From positions 124,001 to 188,000 of the forward strand of contig NZ_NPML01000029.1 of assembly GCF_002252565.1 (NCBI RefSeq): a stretch of DNA of 64,000 bases, read 5' to 3'. The stretch's first letter is position 1. Each line of letters begins with the position of its first letter. The DNA is from Petroclostridium xylanilyticum (GTDB lineage: Bacteria; Bacillota; Clostridia; SK-Y3). The notes beneath the pieces were generated by a model. The model did no database searches. It saw only the letters and a program-made list of their open reading frames with translations, and was not told where the DNA came from. Positions 55,201 through 64,000 of this stretch are shown in pieces. Made by a program: the position numbers and the translations under genes.

Positions 55201-56892
55201 GGCGGCCAGCTGCCTGGACGAAAAGTTTATCCATGGGTTGCTAAGGCAAGATATTCTACGCCTGGTGTAGGATTAATTTCACCGCCACCGCACCATGATA
55301 TTTACTCCATTGAGGACCTTGCACAGCTTATTCACGATCTTAAAAATGCAAATAAGGATGCAAGGATAAGCGTAAAACTTGTGTCAGAAGTTGGTGTAGG
55401 GACCATTGCTGCAGGAGTGGCAAAAGGGCGTGCTGATGTCGTATTAATCAGCGGTTATGATGGTGGTACCGGAGCATCTCCAAGGACTAGTATCCGCCAT
55501 GCAGGACTTCCATGGGAACTTGGTGTTGCCGAAACTCATCAGACACTTCTTATGAATGATTTAAGAAGCCGAATTGTGATAGAAACAGATGGCAAACTTC
55601 TTACCGGACGGGATGTAGCTATTGCCGCATTGTTAGGTGCTGAAGAATTCGGTTTTGCAACTGCACCTCTTATTGTGCTTGGCTGTGTAATGATGAGAGT
55701 ATGCCACCTGGATACCTGCCCGGTGGGAGTTGCAACACAAAACCCTGAATTAAGGAAGAAATTTATGGGAAGTCCGGACCATGTGGTAAACTTTATGAGA
55801 TTTATCGCACAGGATTTACGGGAGTGGATGGCAAAACTGGGCTTTAGGACAGTAGATGAAATGGTTGGTCGTGTCGATAAACTATTGCCCAAAAAGGCTG
55901 TTGAACATTGGAAGGCAAAAGGTGTTGACTTGTCCGCCCTCCTGTATCAGCCTGAGGTGGATGAAAAGGTAGGCAGATATTGTACAATCAAACAGAACCA
56001 CGAACTGGAAAAATCTCTTGATCAACAGATGTTACTAGCTATATGCGAACCGGCACTTAAATATGGTAAGCGGGTTGAAGCAACCCTGCCAATTAAAAAC
56101 ACGAACCGTGTCGTAGGCACAATTCTGGGAAGTGAAATCGCAAAACAATACGGTTTGAAAGGACTTCCGGAAGATACTATCAATTTATATTTTAAAGGTT
56201 CGGCCGGGCAGAGTTTTGGTGCATTTGTACCTAAGGGCGTTACTATGAAGCTGGAAGGCGATTCCAATGACTATATTGGAAAAGGACTTTCCGGCGGAAA
56301 AATTGTTGTTGTACCGCCAAAAGAAAGTACATTTGTGCCTGAAGAAAATGTCATTATCGGAAATGTTGCATTTTATGGTGCTACATCCGGTGAAGCGTAT
56401 ATCCGTGGAAGTGCCGGAGAACGCTTCTGTGTAAGAAACAGCGGTGTATATGCGGTAGTTGAAGCGGTAGGAGACCACGGATGTGAATATATGACCGGAG
56501 GACGCGTTGCGGTACTGGGTCCGACGGGACGTAACTTTGCAGCAGGGATGTCCGGTGGTATAGCATACGTTCTGGACGAAAAAGGTGACTTTAAGAAACG
56601 GTGCAATCAGGAAATGGTCCTTCTTGAAACGATGGAAAACGAAGAGGACATACAGGAATTAAAAGGCATGATCGAGCGGCATGTACTTTATACCGGAAGT
56701 GAATTGGGTGAAAAAGTTCTGGCAAATTGGGATGAGATGGTTAAAAAATTTGTAAAGGTTATTCCAAAGGATTATAAAGTAGTGCTTGAGGCATTGAAGA
56801 GAGTTCAGAAGGCTGGATTAAGCGGTGAAGAGGCGCTGATGGCAGCGTTTGAAGAAAATAATCGTGATGTGGCCCGTGTAAGTGGAAACTAA
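52294..56892 (+). CDS. gltB: Glutamate synthase large subunit GltB
   Basis: From the ATG at 52294 (a TTG at 52285 has no room for a ribosome site) the product has 1532 residues. The N-terminal Ntn-glutaminase domain follows a short propeptide, with the catalytic Cys in HDACGIGFV (near residue 22). The central domain, the FMN-binding synthase domain with the [3Fe-4S] cysteines in [11 protein letters not shown], and the C-terminal GXGXG beta-helix come next. It moves the glutamine amide to 2-oxoglutarate using electrons from GltD. gltD follows 29 bases downstream. Length and domain order are standard for the bacterial alpha subunit. Confidence 0.96.
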   Translation: MQYLGIPKKQGLYDPRFEHDACGIGFVTNIKGKKSHEIIRQAITILLNLTHRGGCGCEINTGDGAGILMQIPHDFFVKVCRQSGFSLPEEGEYGVGMLFLSPDPQEREENEKCLEKIIEEEGQSVLGWRTVPVNDISLGKVAKAGMPFIRQVFVKKNEQITDQLAFERKLYVIRKRAEKAIRYSGMKGGQYFYFASFSSRTIVYKGMLTPQQVEEFYPDLLDSDMKTAIALVHSRFSTNTFPSWERAHPNRYIIHNGEINTLRGNVNWMHAREAMFESELFGDDIKKVLPVINPDGSDSAMLDNCLEILTLAGRSLPHAVMMAIPEPWENHESMSDEKRAFYEYHSCMMEPWDGPAAIAFTDGTYVGAVLDRNGLRPSRYYVTKDDLVILASEVGVLDIPPENVLKKERLHPGRMFLIDTKEGRIIEDEELKQSIAAQHPYRKWLNEHLIELKDLPDVEHVPAKEHQSVLKRQRAFGYTSEELKLIIGPMAKDGIDPIGAMGTDTPLAVLSDKPQLLYNYFKQLFAQVTNPPIDALREELITSTITMIGSEGNLLNPEAKSCRQIKLKTPVLNNEELEKLRVIQKDGFKAITLPILFKVDEDGKALENAMDELCSAASAAIKDGYNLLILSDRGVDNEKAPIPALLAVAGLHHHLIREGTRTKVSILLESGEPREVHHFALLLGYGVSAVNPYLAFETIEDMIGQGLLTDITYETAVNKYIKAVTKGVVKVMSKMGISTIQSYQGAQIFEALGLNEAVINKYFTWTPSRIGGIGIKEIAKEVKMRHDSAFAERQTDVKTLETGGNYQWRKDGEYHLFNPETVHKLQQACRTGNYNLYKEYASLINEQSQSLCTIRGLLDMKLEQEPVPIEEVESVESICKRFKTGAMSYGSISQEAHESLAIAMNRIGGKSNTGEGGENPERFKPDANGDSRCSAIKQVASGRFGVTIEYLVNSKEIQIKMAQGAKPGEGGQLPGRKVYPWVAKARYSTPGVGLISPPPHHDIYSIEDLAQLIHDLKNANKDARISVKLVSEVGVGTIAAGVAKGRADVVLISGYDGGTGASPRTSIRHAGLPWELGVAETHQTLLMNDLRSRIVIETDGKLLTGRDVAIAALLGAEEFGFATAPLIVLGCVMMRVCHLDTCPVGVATQNPELRKKFMGSPDHVVNFMRFIAQDLREWMAKLGFRTVDEMVGRVDKLLPKKAVEHWKAKGVDLSALLYQPEVDEKVGRYCTIKQNHELEKSLDQQMLLAICEPALKYGKRVEATLPIKNTNRVVGTILGSEIAKQYGLKGLPEDTINLYFKGSAGQSFGAFVPKGVTMKLEGDSNDYIGKGLSGGKIVVVPPKESTFVPEENVIIGNVAFYGATSGEAYIRGSAGERFCVRNSGVYAVVEAVGDHGCEYMTGGRVAVLGPTGRNFAAGMSGGIAYVLDEKGDFKKRCNQEMVLLETMENEEDIQELKGMIERHVLYTGSELGEKVLANWDEMVKKFVKVIPKDYKVVLEALKRVQKAGLSGEEALMAAFEENNRDVARVSGN

Positions 56893-56921
56893 GCTGCAAT
56901 CACAAGGATGGAGGACATGAG

Positions 56922-58406
56922 ATGGGTAAACCAACAGGATTTATGGAATATTCACGTGAACTGCCTGTAGATCGTGCACCTTCCGAGAGGATTGGTGATT
57001 GGCAGGAGTTTCACGAGCATTTTGATGAAGAAAAGCTTAAAATACAGGGGGCGCGGTGTATGGATTGTGGTATACCGTTTTGTCACAGCGGTATACTCTT
57101 AAACGGTATGGCATCAGGCTGCCCTATCAACAACCTGATTCCTGAATGGAATGACTTGGTGTATAGAGGACTGTGGAAGGAAGCTATTGACAGGTTACAC
57201 AAGACAAATAACTTTCCCGAATTTACAGGCAGGGTTTGCCCTGCTCCCTGTGAAGGTTCATGCACATTAGGAATGCTTGAGCCGGCAGTAACTATTAAAA
57301 ATATTGAATGCCATATCGTTGATAGGGCTTTTGAAGAAGGATGGGTAGTACCTGAGCCGCCGCAGGTACGGACCGATAAAAAAGTTGCGGTTGTAGGCTC
57401 GGGACCTTCAGGACTTGCCTGTGCAGCACAGCTTAATAAAGCCGGACATTGGGTAACGGTATTTGAAAGGGCAGACCGCATCGGGGGATTGTTGATGTAT
57501 GGTATTCCAAACATGAAGCTGGATAAAAAGATTGTACAGCGGAGAGTTGATTTACTGGCAGCGGAAGGTGTAAAATTTGTTACAAATACGGAAGTGGGTA
57601 AAGACTATCCGGCGGAAAAGCTGCTGTCAGATTTTGATGCCGTAGTGTTATGCTGTGGTGCTACAAAACCAAGAGACCTTGTGGTGGAAGGGAGAAATCT
57701 GGCAGGTGTGCATTTTGCAATGGAATTTCTCCATGCAAACACCAAAAGCCTTCTCGATTCCAATCACCAGGACGGCAATTACATCAGTGCAAAAGACAAA
57801 GATGTAATAGTTATTGGTGGTGGAGATACCGGGACTGACTGTGTAGCAACTTCCATACGGCATGGCTGCAGAAGTGTTGTACAGCTTGAAATTCTGCCAA
57901 AACCGCCGGCACAGCGTACTGCCGATAATCCATGGCCACAGTGGCCTAAGATTCACCGTACCGATTACGGGCAGGAAGAAGCTGCGTCAATATTTGGAGA
58001 AGACCCCCGTAAATACTGTATTATGACCAAGAAGATTGTTGGAGATGAAAAAGGTGCGGTTAAAGAAGTCCATACGGTTAGTATCGAATGGACAAAAGAT
58101 GAACAGGGAAGATTTATTCCAAAAGAAATCCCGGGTACCGAAAAAGTATGGCCGGCACAGCTTGTACTGCTTGCCATGGGCTTTACAGGTCCGGAAGACG
58201 CTATTCTAGAACAGCTTGGTATAGAACGTGACGCCCGTACCAATGTAAATGCTCCTTATGGGAAATTTACAACCAATATAAAAGGTGTATTTGCTGCAGG
58301 GGATATGCGCCGCGGCCAGAGCCTTGTGGTTTGGGCAATCAACGAGGGACGCGCTGCAGCCCGGGAGTGTGACCGGTACCTGATGGGGTCTACAAATTTG
58401 AAATAA
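56922..58406 (+). CDS. gltD: Glutamate synthase small subunit GltD
   Basis: The 494-residue flavoprotein has two N-terminal [4Fe-4S] cysteine sets (CMDCGIPFC near residue 47 and [12 protein letters not shown] near residue 108), the FAD loop [11 protein letters not shown] near residue 158 and the NADPH loop [10 protein letters not shown] near residue 302, ending with [16 protein letters not shown]. It passes electrons from NAD(P)H to GltB. GGAGG lies before the ATG; the gene closes the operon and is followed by a terminator. Confidence 0.96.
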   Translation: MGKPTGFMEYSRELPVDRAPSERIGDWQEFHEHFDEEKLKIQGARCMDCGIPFCHSGILLNGMASGCPINNLIPEWNDLVYRGLWKEAIDRLHKTNNFPEFTGRVCPAPCEGSCTLGMLEPAVTIKNIECHIVDRAFEEGWVVPEPPQVRTDKKVAVVGSGPSGLACAAQLNKAGHWVTVFERADRIGGLLMYGIPNMKLDKKIVQRRVDLLAAEGVKFVTNTEVGKDYPAEKLLSDFDAVVLCCGATKPRDLVVEGRNLAGVHFAMEFLHANTKSLLDSNHQDGNYISAKDKDVIVIGGGDTGTDCVATSIRHGCRSVVQLEILPKPPAQRTADNPWPQWPKIHRTDYGQEEAASIFGEDPRKYCIMTKKIVGDEKGAVKEVHTVSIEWTKDEQGRFIPKEIPGTEKVWPAQLVLLAMGFTGPEDAILEQLGIERDARTNVNAPYGKFTTNIKGVFAAGDMRRGQSLVVWAINEGRAAARECDRYLMGSTNLK

Positions 58407-58464
58407 TTGAATTATTAAGACACGGATAATTAACTTTTTATACATTTTAAAAATTAATTTCTAT

Positions 58465-58506
58465 AACCACAGAAGTATTAGCATGAATACTCTGTGGTTT
58501 TTTATT
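58465..58506. terminator. Terminator behind gltD
   Basis: AACCACAGA-AGTATT pairs with AATAC-TCTGTGGTT around a short loop, followed by TTTTTTATTA. It could also serve the minus-strand spo0E-like gene. Confidence 0.85.
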
Positions 58507-58563
58507 ATATAGCAACGTCCAGTTTCGTAAGGGTAAATTTAATATATGTAGGCATTTAAAAGT

Positions 58564-58734
58564 TCATTTTTGTTTTGAAATTTTTATATATGAAGTTAAT
58601 ATGCGATCCAGTTTTCTACTTATTTCTAATATTTCTTCCTTGTTAGTGTCGGTATTATTTTTTTCCAGGTCCCAAACTAACTTTTTTAGCTCTTGTATTT
58701 CATTATTTATGTATTGTAAATTTTTATTTCTCAT
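58564..58734 (-). CDS. Spo0E-like aspartyl-phosphate phosphatase
   Basis: A 56-residue minus-strand gene starts with ATG 8 bases after AGAGG. The sequence has IQELKKLVWDLEKN, then EEILEISRKLDRILTSYIK, which fits the Spo0E family pattern (S-x-x-LD-x-(L/I)-x-x-Y) where the SxxLD motif contacts phosphorylated Spo0A. These small proteins dephosphorylate Spo0A~P and delay sporulation. The regulator gene at 58773-58991 lies just upstream on the same strand. Confidence 0.72.
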   Translation of the reverse strand: MRNKNLQYINNEIQELKKLVWDLEKNNTDTNKEEILEISRKLDRILTSYIKISKQK

Positions 58735-58772
58735 CTCAAAAACCTCTTTATAAATATTATGATTTACTATAA

Positions 58773-58991
58773 TTAATAATACATATTGTTTTCTATTTCT
58801 TCCTTGTCAATATTTAAAACTTTTATGATATTATCCAGATATTTTTCACCGGAACGTTTTCCGCGAAGAATCATGCTTAAATATGCTTCTGAAGTTCCCA
58901 CTTTCTCTGCTAACTTTTTTTGTGTCATATTTAATTCAATTAAACGGTTATTCACTAATTTGCCAAAGGGCGTTAGCTTTCTTTTTTTCAT
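58773..58991 (-). CDS. Small XRE-family DNA-binding protein
   Basis: The 72-residue protein is nearly all helix-turn-helix: NRLIELNMTQKKLAEKVGTSEAYLSMILRGKRS covers residues 15-47. There is no room for a separate effector domain. It diverges from the XRE gene at 59194 and lies upstream of the spo0E-like gene, 38 bases away on the same strand, so it may share a transcript with it. Targets are unknown; the palindromes at 59061 and 59664 are candidates. Confidence 0.8.
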   Translation of the reverse strand: MKKRKLTPFGKLVNNRLIELNMTQKKLAEKVGTSEAYLSMILRGKRSGEKYLDNIIKVLNIDKEEIENNMYY

Positions 58992-59193
58992 AACAGCTTC
59001 ACCTTTCTTTTATAAAAAATACTGTTCTCGTTTGTTCAAAAAATATGATACAATAAAGCCGATTAAAAATTAATCATACTATATGCATACTTTAATAATA
59101 TATCGGATTTCAGAGAATGTCAACCTTTTTTTCAATTTATTAACATAATTTTGCATATTTTCTCTATTAAAAGAGAAAAATGGAGGTGGTTCC
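58992..59193. promoter_or_regulatory. Divergent control region of two XRE regulators
   Basis: GATTAAAAATTAATCAT (59061-59077) is a palindrome that recurs as its complement at 59664-59682 (ATGATTAATTTTTAATCAT). TTTTCTCT and AGAGAAAA (59158-59179) form another inverted repeat next to the 59194 start. Both are candidate operators. Confidence 0.5.
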
Positions 59194-59649
59194 TTGACTT
59201 CAATAGGAGAAAGAATTCGACTTGCCAGAAAAAAGAAAAAATTGACTTTAACAGATATAAAAAATTTAACAGGATTATCTACGGGAAATTTAAGTGAACT
59301 CGAAAATGATAAATTTATGCCTTCCGCCAGTGCATTAATTGCTTTGAAAAAAACATTGGATGTGTCTATCGATTGGATTTTGACGGGTGAGGAATCCACA
59401 GAGGGTCATTTGCCGGGAATACAAAAGGCTGAAAATGATGAAGAAAGCACTCATTATTTTATAAAAGAAGCCGAAAGTACAACCTATTTACTCAATGAAG
59501 ATGAAAAAGAACTAATCAATGGCTATAGAAAATTGGATGAAGAAAAACGAAGGGATATTAAAGGATTTATCCATGTATGTTTGCAAAATACATATTCTTC
59601 TGCTCATGAGGAGCAGGAGGACAGTTTAAATGTTGATAGAGGCATTTAA
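59194..59649 (+). CDS. XRE-family regulator, SinR-like N-terminal domain
   Basis: A TTG start behind GGAGGTGG gives 151 residues. The N-terminal helix-turn-helix (IGERIRLARKKKKLTLTDIK, residues 4-23, and GLSTGNLSELENDK) is followed by an acidic linker and a second helical part (LNEDEKELINGYRKLDEEK, residues 105-123) seen in many Clostridia XRE regulators with a C-terminal oligomer-forming helix. It probably regulates itself and the neighbouring small genes. The region between it and the split glutamate synthase is the second glt leader. Confidence 0.85.
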   Translation: MTSIGERIRLARKKKKLTLTDIKNLTGLSTGNLSELENDKFMPSASALIALKKTLDVSIDWILTGEESTEGHLPGIQKAENDEESTHYFIKEAESTTYLLNEDEKELINGYRKLDEEKRRDIKGFIHVCLQNTYSSAHEEQEDSLNVDRGI

Positions 59650-59992
59650 TTTTTTATGTATGTATGATTAATTTTTAATCATTTCCCATGTCGCGCTCCT
59701 GATCAGTTACATCAGGCATCCTTTGGTTAAGTATGACAAATAATTAATTATTTTTGCAATATTTTAGCTTATAAATTGCAAAACTATCAAAAAAGGTCTT
59801 GCGTTTTTTATAAACATATATTATAATTAAGCTACGTTAAATGAATAGATAATGCAGAACAACGGCGTTCTCAATATTTACCACAAATGTGGTTTGTTTG
59901 AGTACGCTTTTTTGTTATTTTTATAATATATTTTCACTTTTAAGTAATGCAAGATTAAATCATAAATATTTCATGGCCAAGGGGGGTTATAA
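59650..59992 (+). other. Intergenic region before the split glutamate synthase operon
   Basis: It contains ATGATTAATTTTTAATCAT at 59664-59682 and the second glt leader at 59799-59913. The operon ribosome site is AAGGGGGG just before 59993. Nothing else is seen. Confidence 0.6.
59799..59913 (+). promoter_or_regulatory. glt leader 2: promoter, ANTAR-type hairpin and terminator
   Basis: TTGCGT (59799-59804) and TATAAT (59822-59827), 17-base spacer. AGAAC-AACGGC-GTTCT (59856-59871) is a perfect 5-bp stem with the A1/G4 hexaloop. Its 3' arm is shared with the terminator GCGTTCTCA...TGAGTACGC-TTTTTT (59865-59913); the loop holds a small CCACA/TGTGG hairpin. An ANTAR protein binding the hexaloop would prevent termination. 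Confidence 0.7.
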
Positions 59993-61087
59993 ATGTTAAA
60001 GAGAGAGGGTCAGGTTAGAATACCTTCAGGGTGTGCTATAAGCGGAATTATGAATAAAAAAGGAAAGGTATTCTCCGGGGAAGCAATTATCAAGTCTATC
60101 GCGCTGATGCACGAACGTTCAAACGGTTTGGGTGGCGGTTTTGCTGCCTATGGAATATATCCCCAATATAAAGAGCTATTTGCGCTTCATGTCTTTTATG
60201 ACAATATTCAAGCTAAAATCAATACCGAAGATTTCCTTAACCAACATTTTGATATTGAGAGTTCCGGTAAAATTCCTACCAGAAAAGTTGCAAGTATAAC
60301 CGATAATCCGATTATCTGGAGATATTTCGTAAAGCCAAGAAATTTTAAACTTATTGAATCAGAACTGAATGAAGAGGAATTTACTGCACGTTGTGTAATT
60401 AAAATTAATACTCATTTTGACGGTGCCTTTATATTTTCCAGCGGAAAAAACATGGGGGCTTTTAAAGCGGTCGGATATCCTGAAGACGTAGGGGAATTCT
60501 ACATGCTGGATACCTACAAGGGCTATTTATGGACTGCACATGGAAGATTTCCTACCAATACGCCGGGCTGGTGGGGTGGAGCCCACCCCTTCACGTTGCT
60601 GGATTGGTCGATTGTCCACAATGGTGAGATTTCATCCTATGATACCAATAGAAGGTATGTAGAGATGTTTGGATATAAATGCAATCTTATGACCGATACA
60701 GAAGTTATTACCTATTTATTTGATTTATTGCTTAGAAAGCATAAGATGCCGTTGGAGCTTGCAGTGAAAGTACTTGCTGCTCCAATATGGAGTGATATAG
60801 AAAGAGAAAGCCCTGAAGAGGCGCAAAAATTAAAGAACTTAAGAGCAGTTTACTCCAGTGCCCTTGTAAACGGCCCATTTTCAATTATTCTGGGATTCAA
60901 GAATGGGATGGTAGCGTTAAATGACAGAATTAAATTACGTTCTCTAGTCGCTGCTGAAAAGGACGATATGCTGTATGTAGCCAGTGAAGAATCGGCTATC
61001 CGGGTAATATGTGAACATCCGGATAAGGTTTGGGCGCCAAAAGGTGGAGAACCTGTAATTGGTTTGCTGGAGGAGGTTAGCGCATGA
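59993..61087 (+). CDS. Split glutamate synthase, glutamine amidotransferase subunit
   Basis: The 364-residue protein is a stand-alone class II (Ntn) glutaminase domain. The probable nucleophile Cys lies in IPSGCAISGIM near residue 14, after a short propeptide, followed by MHERSNGLGGGFAAYG and HGRFPTNTPGWWGGAHPF. It supplies ammonia from glutamine to the FMN subunit encoded next. The last codons overlap the next gene by 4 bases. In this archaeal-type enzyme the domains of GltB are separate proteins. The GXGXG subunit is presumably encoded past the window end. Confidence 0.88.
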   Translation: MLKREGQVRIPSGCAISGIMNKKGKVFSGEAIIKSIALMHERSNGLGGGFAAYGIYPQYKELFALHVFYDNIQAKINTEDFLNQHFDIESSGKIPTRKVASITDNPIIWRYFVKPRNFKLIESELNEEEFTARCVIKINTHFDGAFIFSSGKNMGAFKAVGYPEDVGEFYMLDTYKGYLWTAHGRFPTNTPGWWGGAHPFTLLDWSIVHNGEISSYDTNRRYVEMFGYKCNLMTDTEVITYLFDLLLRKHKMPLELAVKVLAAPIWSDIERESPEEAQKLKNLRAVYSSALVNGPFSIILGFKNGMVALNDRIKLRSLVAAEKDDMLYVASEESAIRVICEHPDKVWAPKGGEPVIGLLEEVSA

Positions 61088-62589
61088 GTTTAAGTTATAA
61101 TATGCCCGAATTTATTCTTGAAAGAAACGAAAGGAAATGTATTCAATGCCAGGTATGTGTCCGCCAGTGTGCAAATGAAGTGCATACCTACGATGCAGAA
61201 GAGAATATAGTAAATGCCGATGATATAAAATGTGTAAATTGTCACAGATGTGTCTTAATGTGTCCTACCAGGGCACTGACCATCCGGAAATATCCTCTTG
61301 AATTTAAGGAAAATGCCAACTGGACTGCCAGTGCGATTAATGAAATCTACAGGCAGGCCGAAAGCGGAGGAGTACTGCTGTCCGGGATGGGTAATCCAAA
61401 GCCTTACCCTATCTATTGGGATAAAATTTTATTAAACGCCAGCCAGGTAACCAATCCTTCCATAGACCCTTTAAGAGAACCTATGGAAACGAAAGTAATT
61501 TTAGGCAGGAAACCTGAAAAACTGGAATTTGATAAAGATGGCAATTTGATTACAGAAATGCCTCCTCAAATAGAGCTCTCTGCACCCATCATGTTTTCTG
61601 CAATGTCTTTTGGATCCATCAGCAAAAATGCTCATGAATCCCTGGCAAGGGCTGCAGAAGAAGCTGGAATCCTCTATAATACAGGAGAAGGCGGTTTGAA
61701 CAGAGAATTTTATAAATATGGTAAGAATACCATTGTACAGGTGGCTTCCGGCCGTTTTGGCGTTCATAATGAATACCTGAATGCAGGGGCCGCTATTGAA
61801 ATCAAAATAGGGCAGGGGGCAAAACCGGGTATTGGCGGCCACCTTCCCGGAGAAAAGGTTGGAGAAGAAGTTTCTGCAACCCGAATGATTCCTGTGGGCT
61901 CTGATGCGATTTCCCCGGCTCCGCATCATGACATATACTCCATTGAAGATTTAAGACAATTGATTTACTCCCTAAAAGAGGCAACCGACTACAAAAAACC
62001 CGTTTTTGTAAAGATTGCCGCTGTTCACAATTCCCCAGCAATAGCATCGGGTATAGCCAGGGCCGGGGCCGATGTTATTGTGATGGATGGTTACAGGGGA
62101 GGTACGGGAGCTGCACCTACGAGAGTTAGGGATAATGTAGGTATTCCGATAGAGCTGGCTCTCGCATCAGTAGACCAGAGATTAAGAGATGAAGGAATAA
62201 GAAATCAGGTATCTCTTGTTATTGCAGGTAGTGTAAGAAACAGTGCCGATGTGGTGAAGGCTATTGCATTGGGGGCAGATGCAGTTTATATTGCCAGTGC
62301 TGCCGTTATTGCAATGGGATGCCATATGTGCCAGAAATGTTATACCGGCAAATGCAACTGGGGTATCGCAACGCAAAGACCTGATTTGGTGAAAAGATTA
62401 AATCCTGAAATTGCTTATAAAAGACTTGTCAACCTTGTACATGCCTGGGATCACGAGATAAAAGAGATGCTGGGTGGAATGGGTATCAACTCGATAGATA
62501 GTTTGAGAGGCAACCGTTTAATGTTAAGAGGTATCGGGTTAAATGAAAAAGAGCTTGAAATTCTGGGCATTAAGCACGCCGGAGAGTAA
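61084..62589 (+). CDS. Split glutamate synthase, ferredoxin plus FMN-binding synthase subunit
   Basis: The 501-residue protein has two [4Fe-4S] motifs at the N-terminus (CIQCQVCVRQC near residue 19, CVNCHRCVLMCP near residue 50), a linker and the glutamate synthase FMN domain ([50 protein letters not shown]). The cluster cysteines for [3Fe-4S] are in CHMCQKCYTGKCNWG. It makes glutamate from 2-oxoglutarate and ammonia using electrons fed through its ferredoxin domain. A decayed copy of its middle occurs at 51634-51815. Confidence 0.92.
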   Translation: MSLSYNMPEFILERNERKCIQCQVCVRQCANEVHTYDAEENIVNADDIKCVNCHRCVLMCPTRALTIRKYPLEFKENANWTASAINEIYRQAESGGVLLSGMGNPKPYPIYWDKILLNASQVTNPSIDPLREPMETKVILGRKPEKLEFDKDGNLITEMPPQIELSAPIMFSAMSFGSISKNAHESLARAAEEAGILYNTGEGGLNREFYKYGKNTIVQVASGRFGVHNEYLNAGAAIEIKIGQGAKPGIGGHLPGEKVGEEVSATRMIPVGSDAISPAPHHDIYSIEDLRQLIYSLKEATDYKKPVFVKIAAVHNSPAIASGIARAGADVIVMDGYRGGTGAAPTRVRDNVGIPIELALASVDQRLRDEGIRNQVSLVIAGSVRNSADVVKAIALGADAVYIASAAVIAMGCHMCQKCYTGKCNWGIATQRPDLVKRLNPEIAYKRLVNLVHAWDHEIKEMLGGMGINSIDSLRGNRLMLRGIGLNEKELEILGIKHAGE

Positions 62590-62606
62590 GGAGGGGGTTG
62601 ACAGTT

Positions 62607-63056
62607 ATGAAAAAGGTTTATGCAGTGGAAGAATATTGTGTAGGATGCAAATTATGTGAGGTGCATTGTGTTGTAGCTCACTCGAAATCAAAAGATATCA
62701 TAAAAGCCTATAAAAAAGAAAATCCAAGGCCGCTGCCAAGGGTAATCGTAGAAGAAGATATGCCTGTATCCTTTGCATTGCAGTGCAGGCATTGTGAGGA
62801 TGCTCCATGTACAAAAGCGTGTATTACCGGGGCAATGCATAAGGATGAAGTGACGGGAGTTGTTACAAATCGAGAAGAACGTTGCGTGGGCTGCTGGACC
62901 TGTATACTGGTCTGTCCCTACGGGGCCATTGTTAGAAATGAGCAGGACAAAAAGGTTGCTACAAAATGCGACCTTTGTTCTGAATCCGGTGACATTCCGG
63001 CTTGTGTAAAAAATTGTCCTAATGAAGCATTAAAGTTTGAGGAGAGGGGTGAGTGA
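62607..63056 (+). CDS. Four-cluster ferredoxin-type subunit
   Basis: The ATG at 62607, behind AAGGAGGGGG, gives 149 residues with four cysteine groups: CVGCKLCEVHC, CRHCEDAPCTKAC, CVGCWTCILVCP and CDLC with CVKNCP. This is the pattern of HycB/CooF-type electron carriers with up to four [4Fe-4S] clusters. It probably shuttles electrons between the following flavin oxidoreductase and the synthase subunit. The gene lies 17 bases behind the synthase gene and two bases before the next gene. Confidence 0.88.
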   Translation: MKKVYAVEEYCVGCKLCEVHCVVAHSKSKDIIKAYKKENPRPLPRVIVEEDMPVSFALQCRHCEDAPCTKACITGAMHKDEVTGVVTNREERCVGCWTCILVCPYGAIVRNEQDKKVATKCDLCSESGDIPACVKNCPNEALKFEERGE

Positions 63057-63058
63057 GT

Positions 63059-64000
63059 ATGGAATATGTTATCATTGGAAATTCTGCAGCAGCTGTTGCA
63101 GCAGTAGAAGGCATCCGAAAAAATGACAAGGATGGCAATATCACCCTCATTTCTGATGAAAGGCACCATACCTATTCACGGCCATTGATCTCCTATTACC
63201 TTGGAGATAAGGTGAAAACCGAAGGTATGTACTACCGGGACCAGGATTTTTATATTAAAAATAATGTAAAAGCTATTCTTGGGAAGAAAGCGGTTGAAAT
63301 AAAACAGGAGCAGAAGAAAGTAGTTCTTGAGAATGGAGAGCAGGTAGCTTATGACAAGCTGCTTATCGCTACCGGCAGCGTTCCTTTTGTACCGCCTATG
63401 GAAGGTTTGGAGAATAAAGAAAATATATTTACCTTTCTTAAATGGGACGATTCTATCACTTTAAAGGATAAGGTGAATAAAGATTCCAAAGTGGTTATCA
63501 TAGGTGCAGGCTTGATCGGCTTAAAAGCAGCTGAAGGGCTAAATAAGCTGTGTGACGATGTCACTGTGGTAGAACTTGCCGACAGGGTATTGAGCACAAT
63601 TCTTGATAATCAGGCGGCAGGCATTGTACAAAGACACATGGAGCACAAGGGAACTAAATTTATTTTGAATAATACAGTATCAAAGATATGCGGTGAAGGT
63701 AAGGTTGAAAAGGTAGTCCTTAAAGATGGCACTGAGCTGCCTTGTGATATCCTTGTAGTTGCCATCGGCGTTAGGCCTAATGTAGCTTTGGCTCAAACTG
63801 CAGGAGTGCAGGTACACCGTGGTATTATGGTAGATAGCAGGATGGAAACAAGTGTAGAGGATATCTATGCTGCCGGAGATGTTACCGAAAGTATGGATAT
63901 CACAGTAAATACCAATCGGATACTTGCTTTATGGCCTAATGCGTATTACCAGGGGGAAATAGCCGGCTGCAACATGTCCGGCGGAACAATGCAGTTCAAT
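63059..64000 (+). CDS. FAD-dependent NAD(P)H oxidoreductase (3' end outside window)
   Basis: The frame is open to the last base, giving 314 residues. It has the FAD loop IIGNSAAAVAAVEGI at residues 5-19, the NAD(P)H loop IIGAGLIGLKAAEG near residue 143 and the second FAD segment EDIYAAGDVTES near residue 268. It resembles NADH-dependent rubredoxin/nitrite-reductase-type flavoproteins. In this cluster it likely passes electrons from NAD(P)H to the ferredoxin subunits of the split glutamate synthase. The start ATG lies behind GAGAGGGGTGAGTGAGT. Confidence 0.88.
   Translation, partial: MEYVIIGNSAAAVAAVEGIRKNDKDGNITLISDERHHTYSRPLISYYLGDKVKTEGMYYRDQDFYIKNNVKAILGKKAVEIKQEQKKVVLENGEQVAYDKLLIATGSVPFVPPMEGLENKENIFTFLKWDDSITLKDKVNKDSKVVIIGAGLIGLKAAEGLNKLCDDVTVVELADRVLSTILDNQAAGIVQRHMEHKGTKFILNNTVSKICGEGKVEKVVLKDGTELPCDILVVAIGVRPNVALAQTAGVQVHRGIMVDSRMETSVEDIYAAGDVTESMDITVNTNRILALWPNAYYQGEIAGCNMSGGTMQFN

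Noticed and set aside
61501-61929. 142-codon antisense frame in the FMN-synthase gene
   Set aside because: The opposite strand encodes a well-conserved enzyme over the same bases; no start signal.
1-64000. rRNA, tRNA, CRISPR arrays, prophage or replication origin
   Set aside because: None could be recognised in either strand by eye; no tRNA-like CCA-ended cloverleaf, DnaA-box cluster or phage structural gene was seen.

Overview
The window is from a low-GC, Gram-positive, anaerobic, spore-forming member of the Clostridia; I cannot name the genus. The signs are a hydF gene for [FeFe]-hydrogenase maturation, germinant-receptor (ger) genes, a Spo0E-like phosphatase, S-layer anchoring, DapL lysine/meso-DAP synthesis, strong GGAGG ribosome sites, frequent TTG/GTG starts and many Clostridia-type non-coding repeats. 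No rRNA, tRNA or CRISPR array was seen.

Layout. 1-2662: 3' end of hydF, then a wrecked ger locus (gerAB-, gerAC- and gerAA-like genes all truncated). 2747-4787: panB-panC-panD on the minus strand. 5138-7429: pabB-pabC for p-aminobenzoate. 7541-7803: a small gene split by a palindromic repeat. 7840-28800: a maltodextrin/starch locus (LacI-type regulator, malE, a group IIC-like intron, malF, malG, neopullulanase, GH65 maltose phosphorylase, an alpha-amylase remnant, GH31 alpha-glucosidase and a 1998-residue cell-surface amylopullulanase). 29309-34211: bioD-bioF-bioH-bioC-bioA, with a BirA-type operator in front and a related palindrome behind. 34984-36449: an IS4-family element with a 9-bp target duplication. 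36475-42535: a sucrose locus (LacI regulator, sucrose phosphorylase, ABC binding protein and two permeases). 43054-48518: a coiled-coil protein, a preQ1 riboswitch, queC-queD-queE-folE-HD protein, then folP-folB-folK. 48814-51309: hydrogenase-system regulator, dapF, dapL. 51429-64000: two glutamate synthase loci (gltB-gltD and a split archaeal-type enzyme), each preceded by a near-identical promoter plus a terminator leader that looks like an ANTAR antitermination target, with a small sporulation/XRE-regulator island between them.

How the genes work together. Extracellular starch is cut by the S-layer-anchored amylopullulanase; oligosaccharides enter through MalEFG and are split by neopullulanase, GH31 alpha-glucosidase and maltose phosphorylase. 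Sucrose enters by a second importer and is split by sucrose phosphorylase. Both routes conserve energy as glucose 1-phosphate. Neither locus has an ABC ATPase, so a shared MsmX-type ATPase elsewhere is expected. Folate synthesis is spread over pabBC, folE (inside the queuosine operon) and folP-B-K, and pantothenate synthesis depends on that folate. The two glutamate synthases probably respond to nitrogen status through RNA antitermination.

The non-coding sequence is unusually rich. It has at least five families of short palindromic or duplicated elements; one copy is nested inside another, and one has landed in a small ORF with a clean target duplication. It also has duplicated leaders (panB type, glt type) and a decayed fragment of the split glutamate synthase upstream of gltB.
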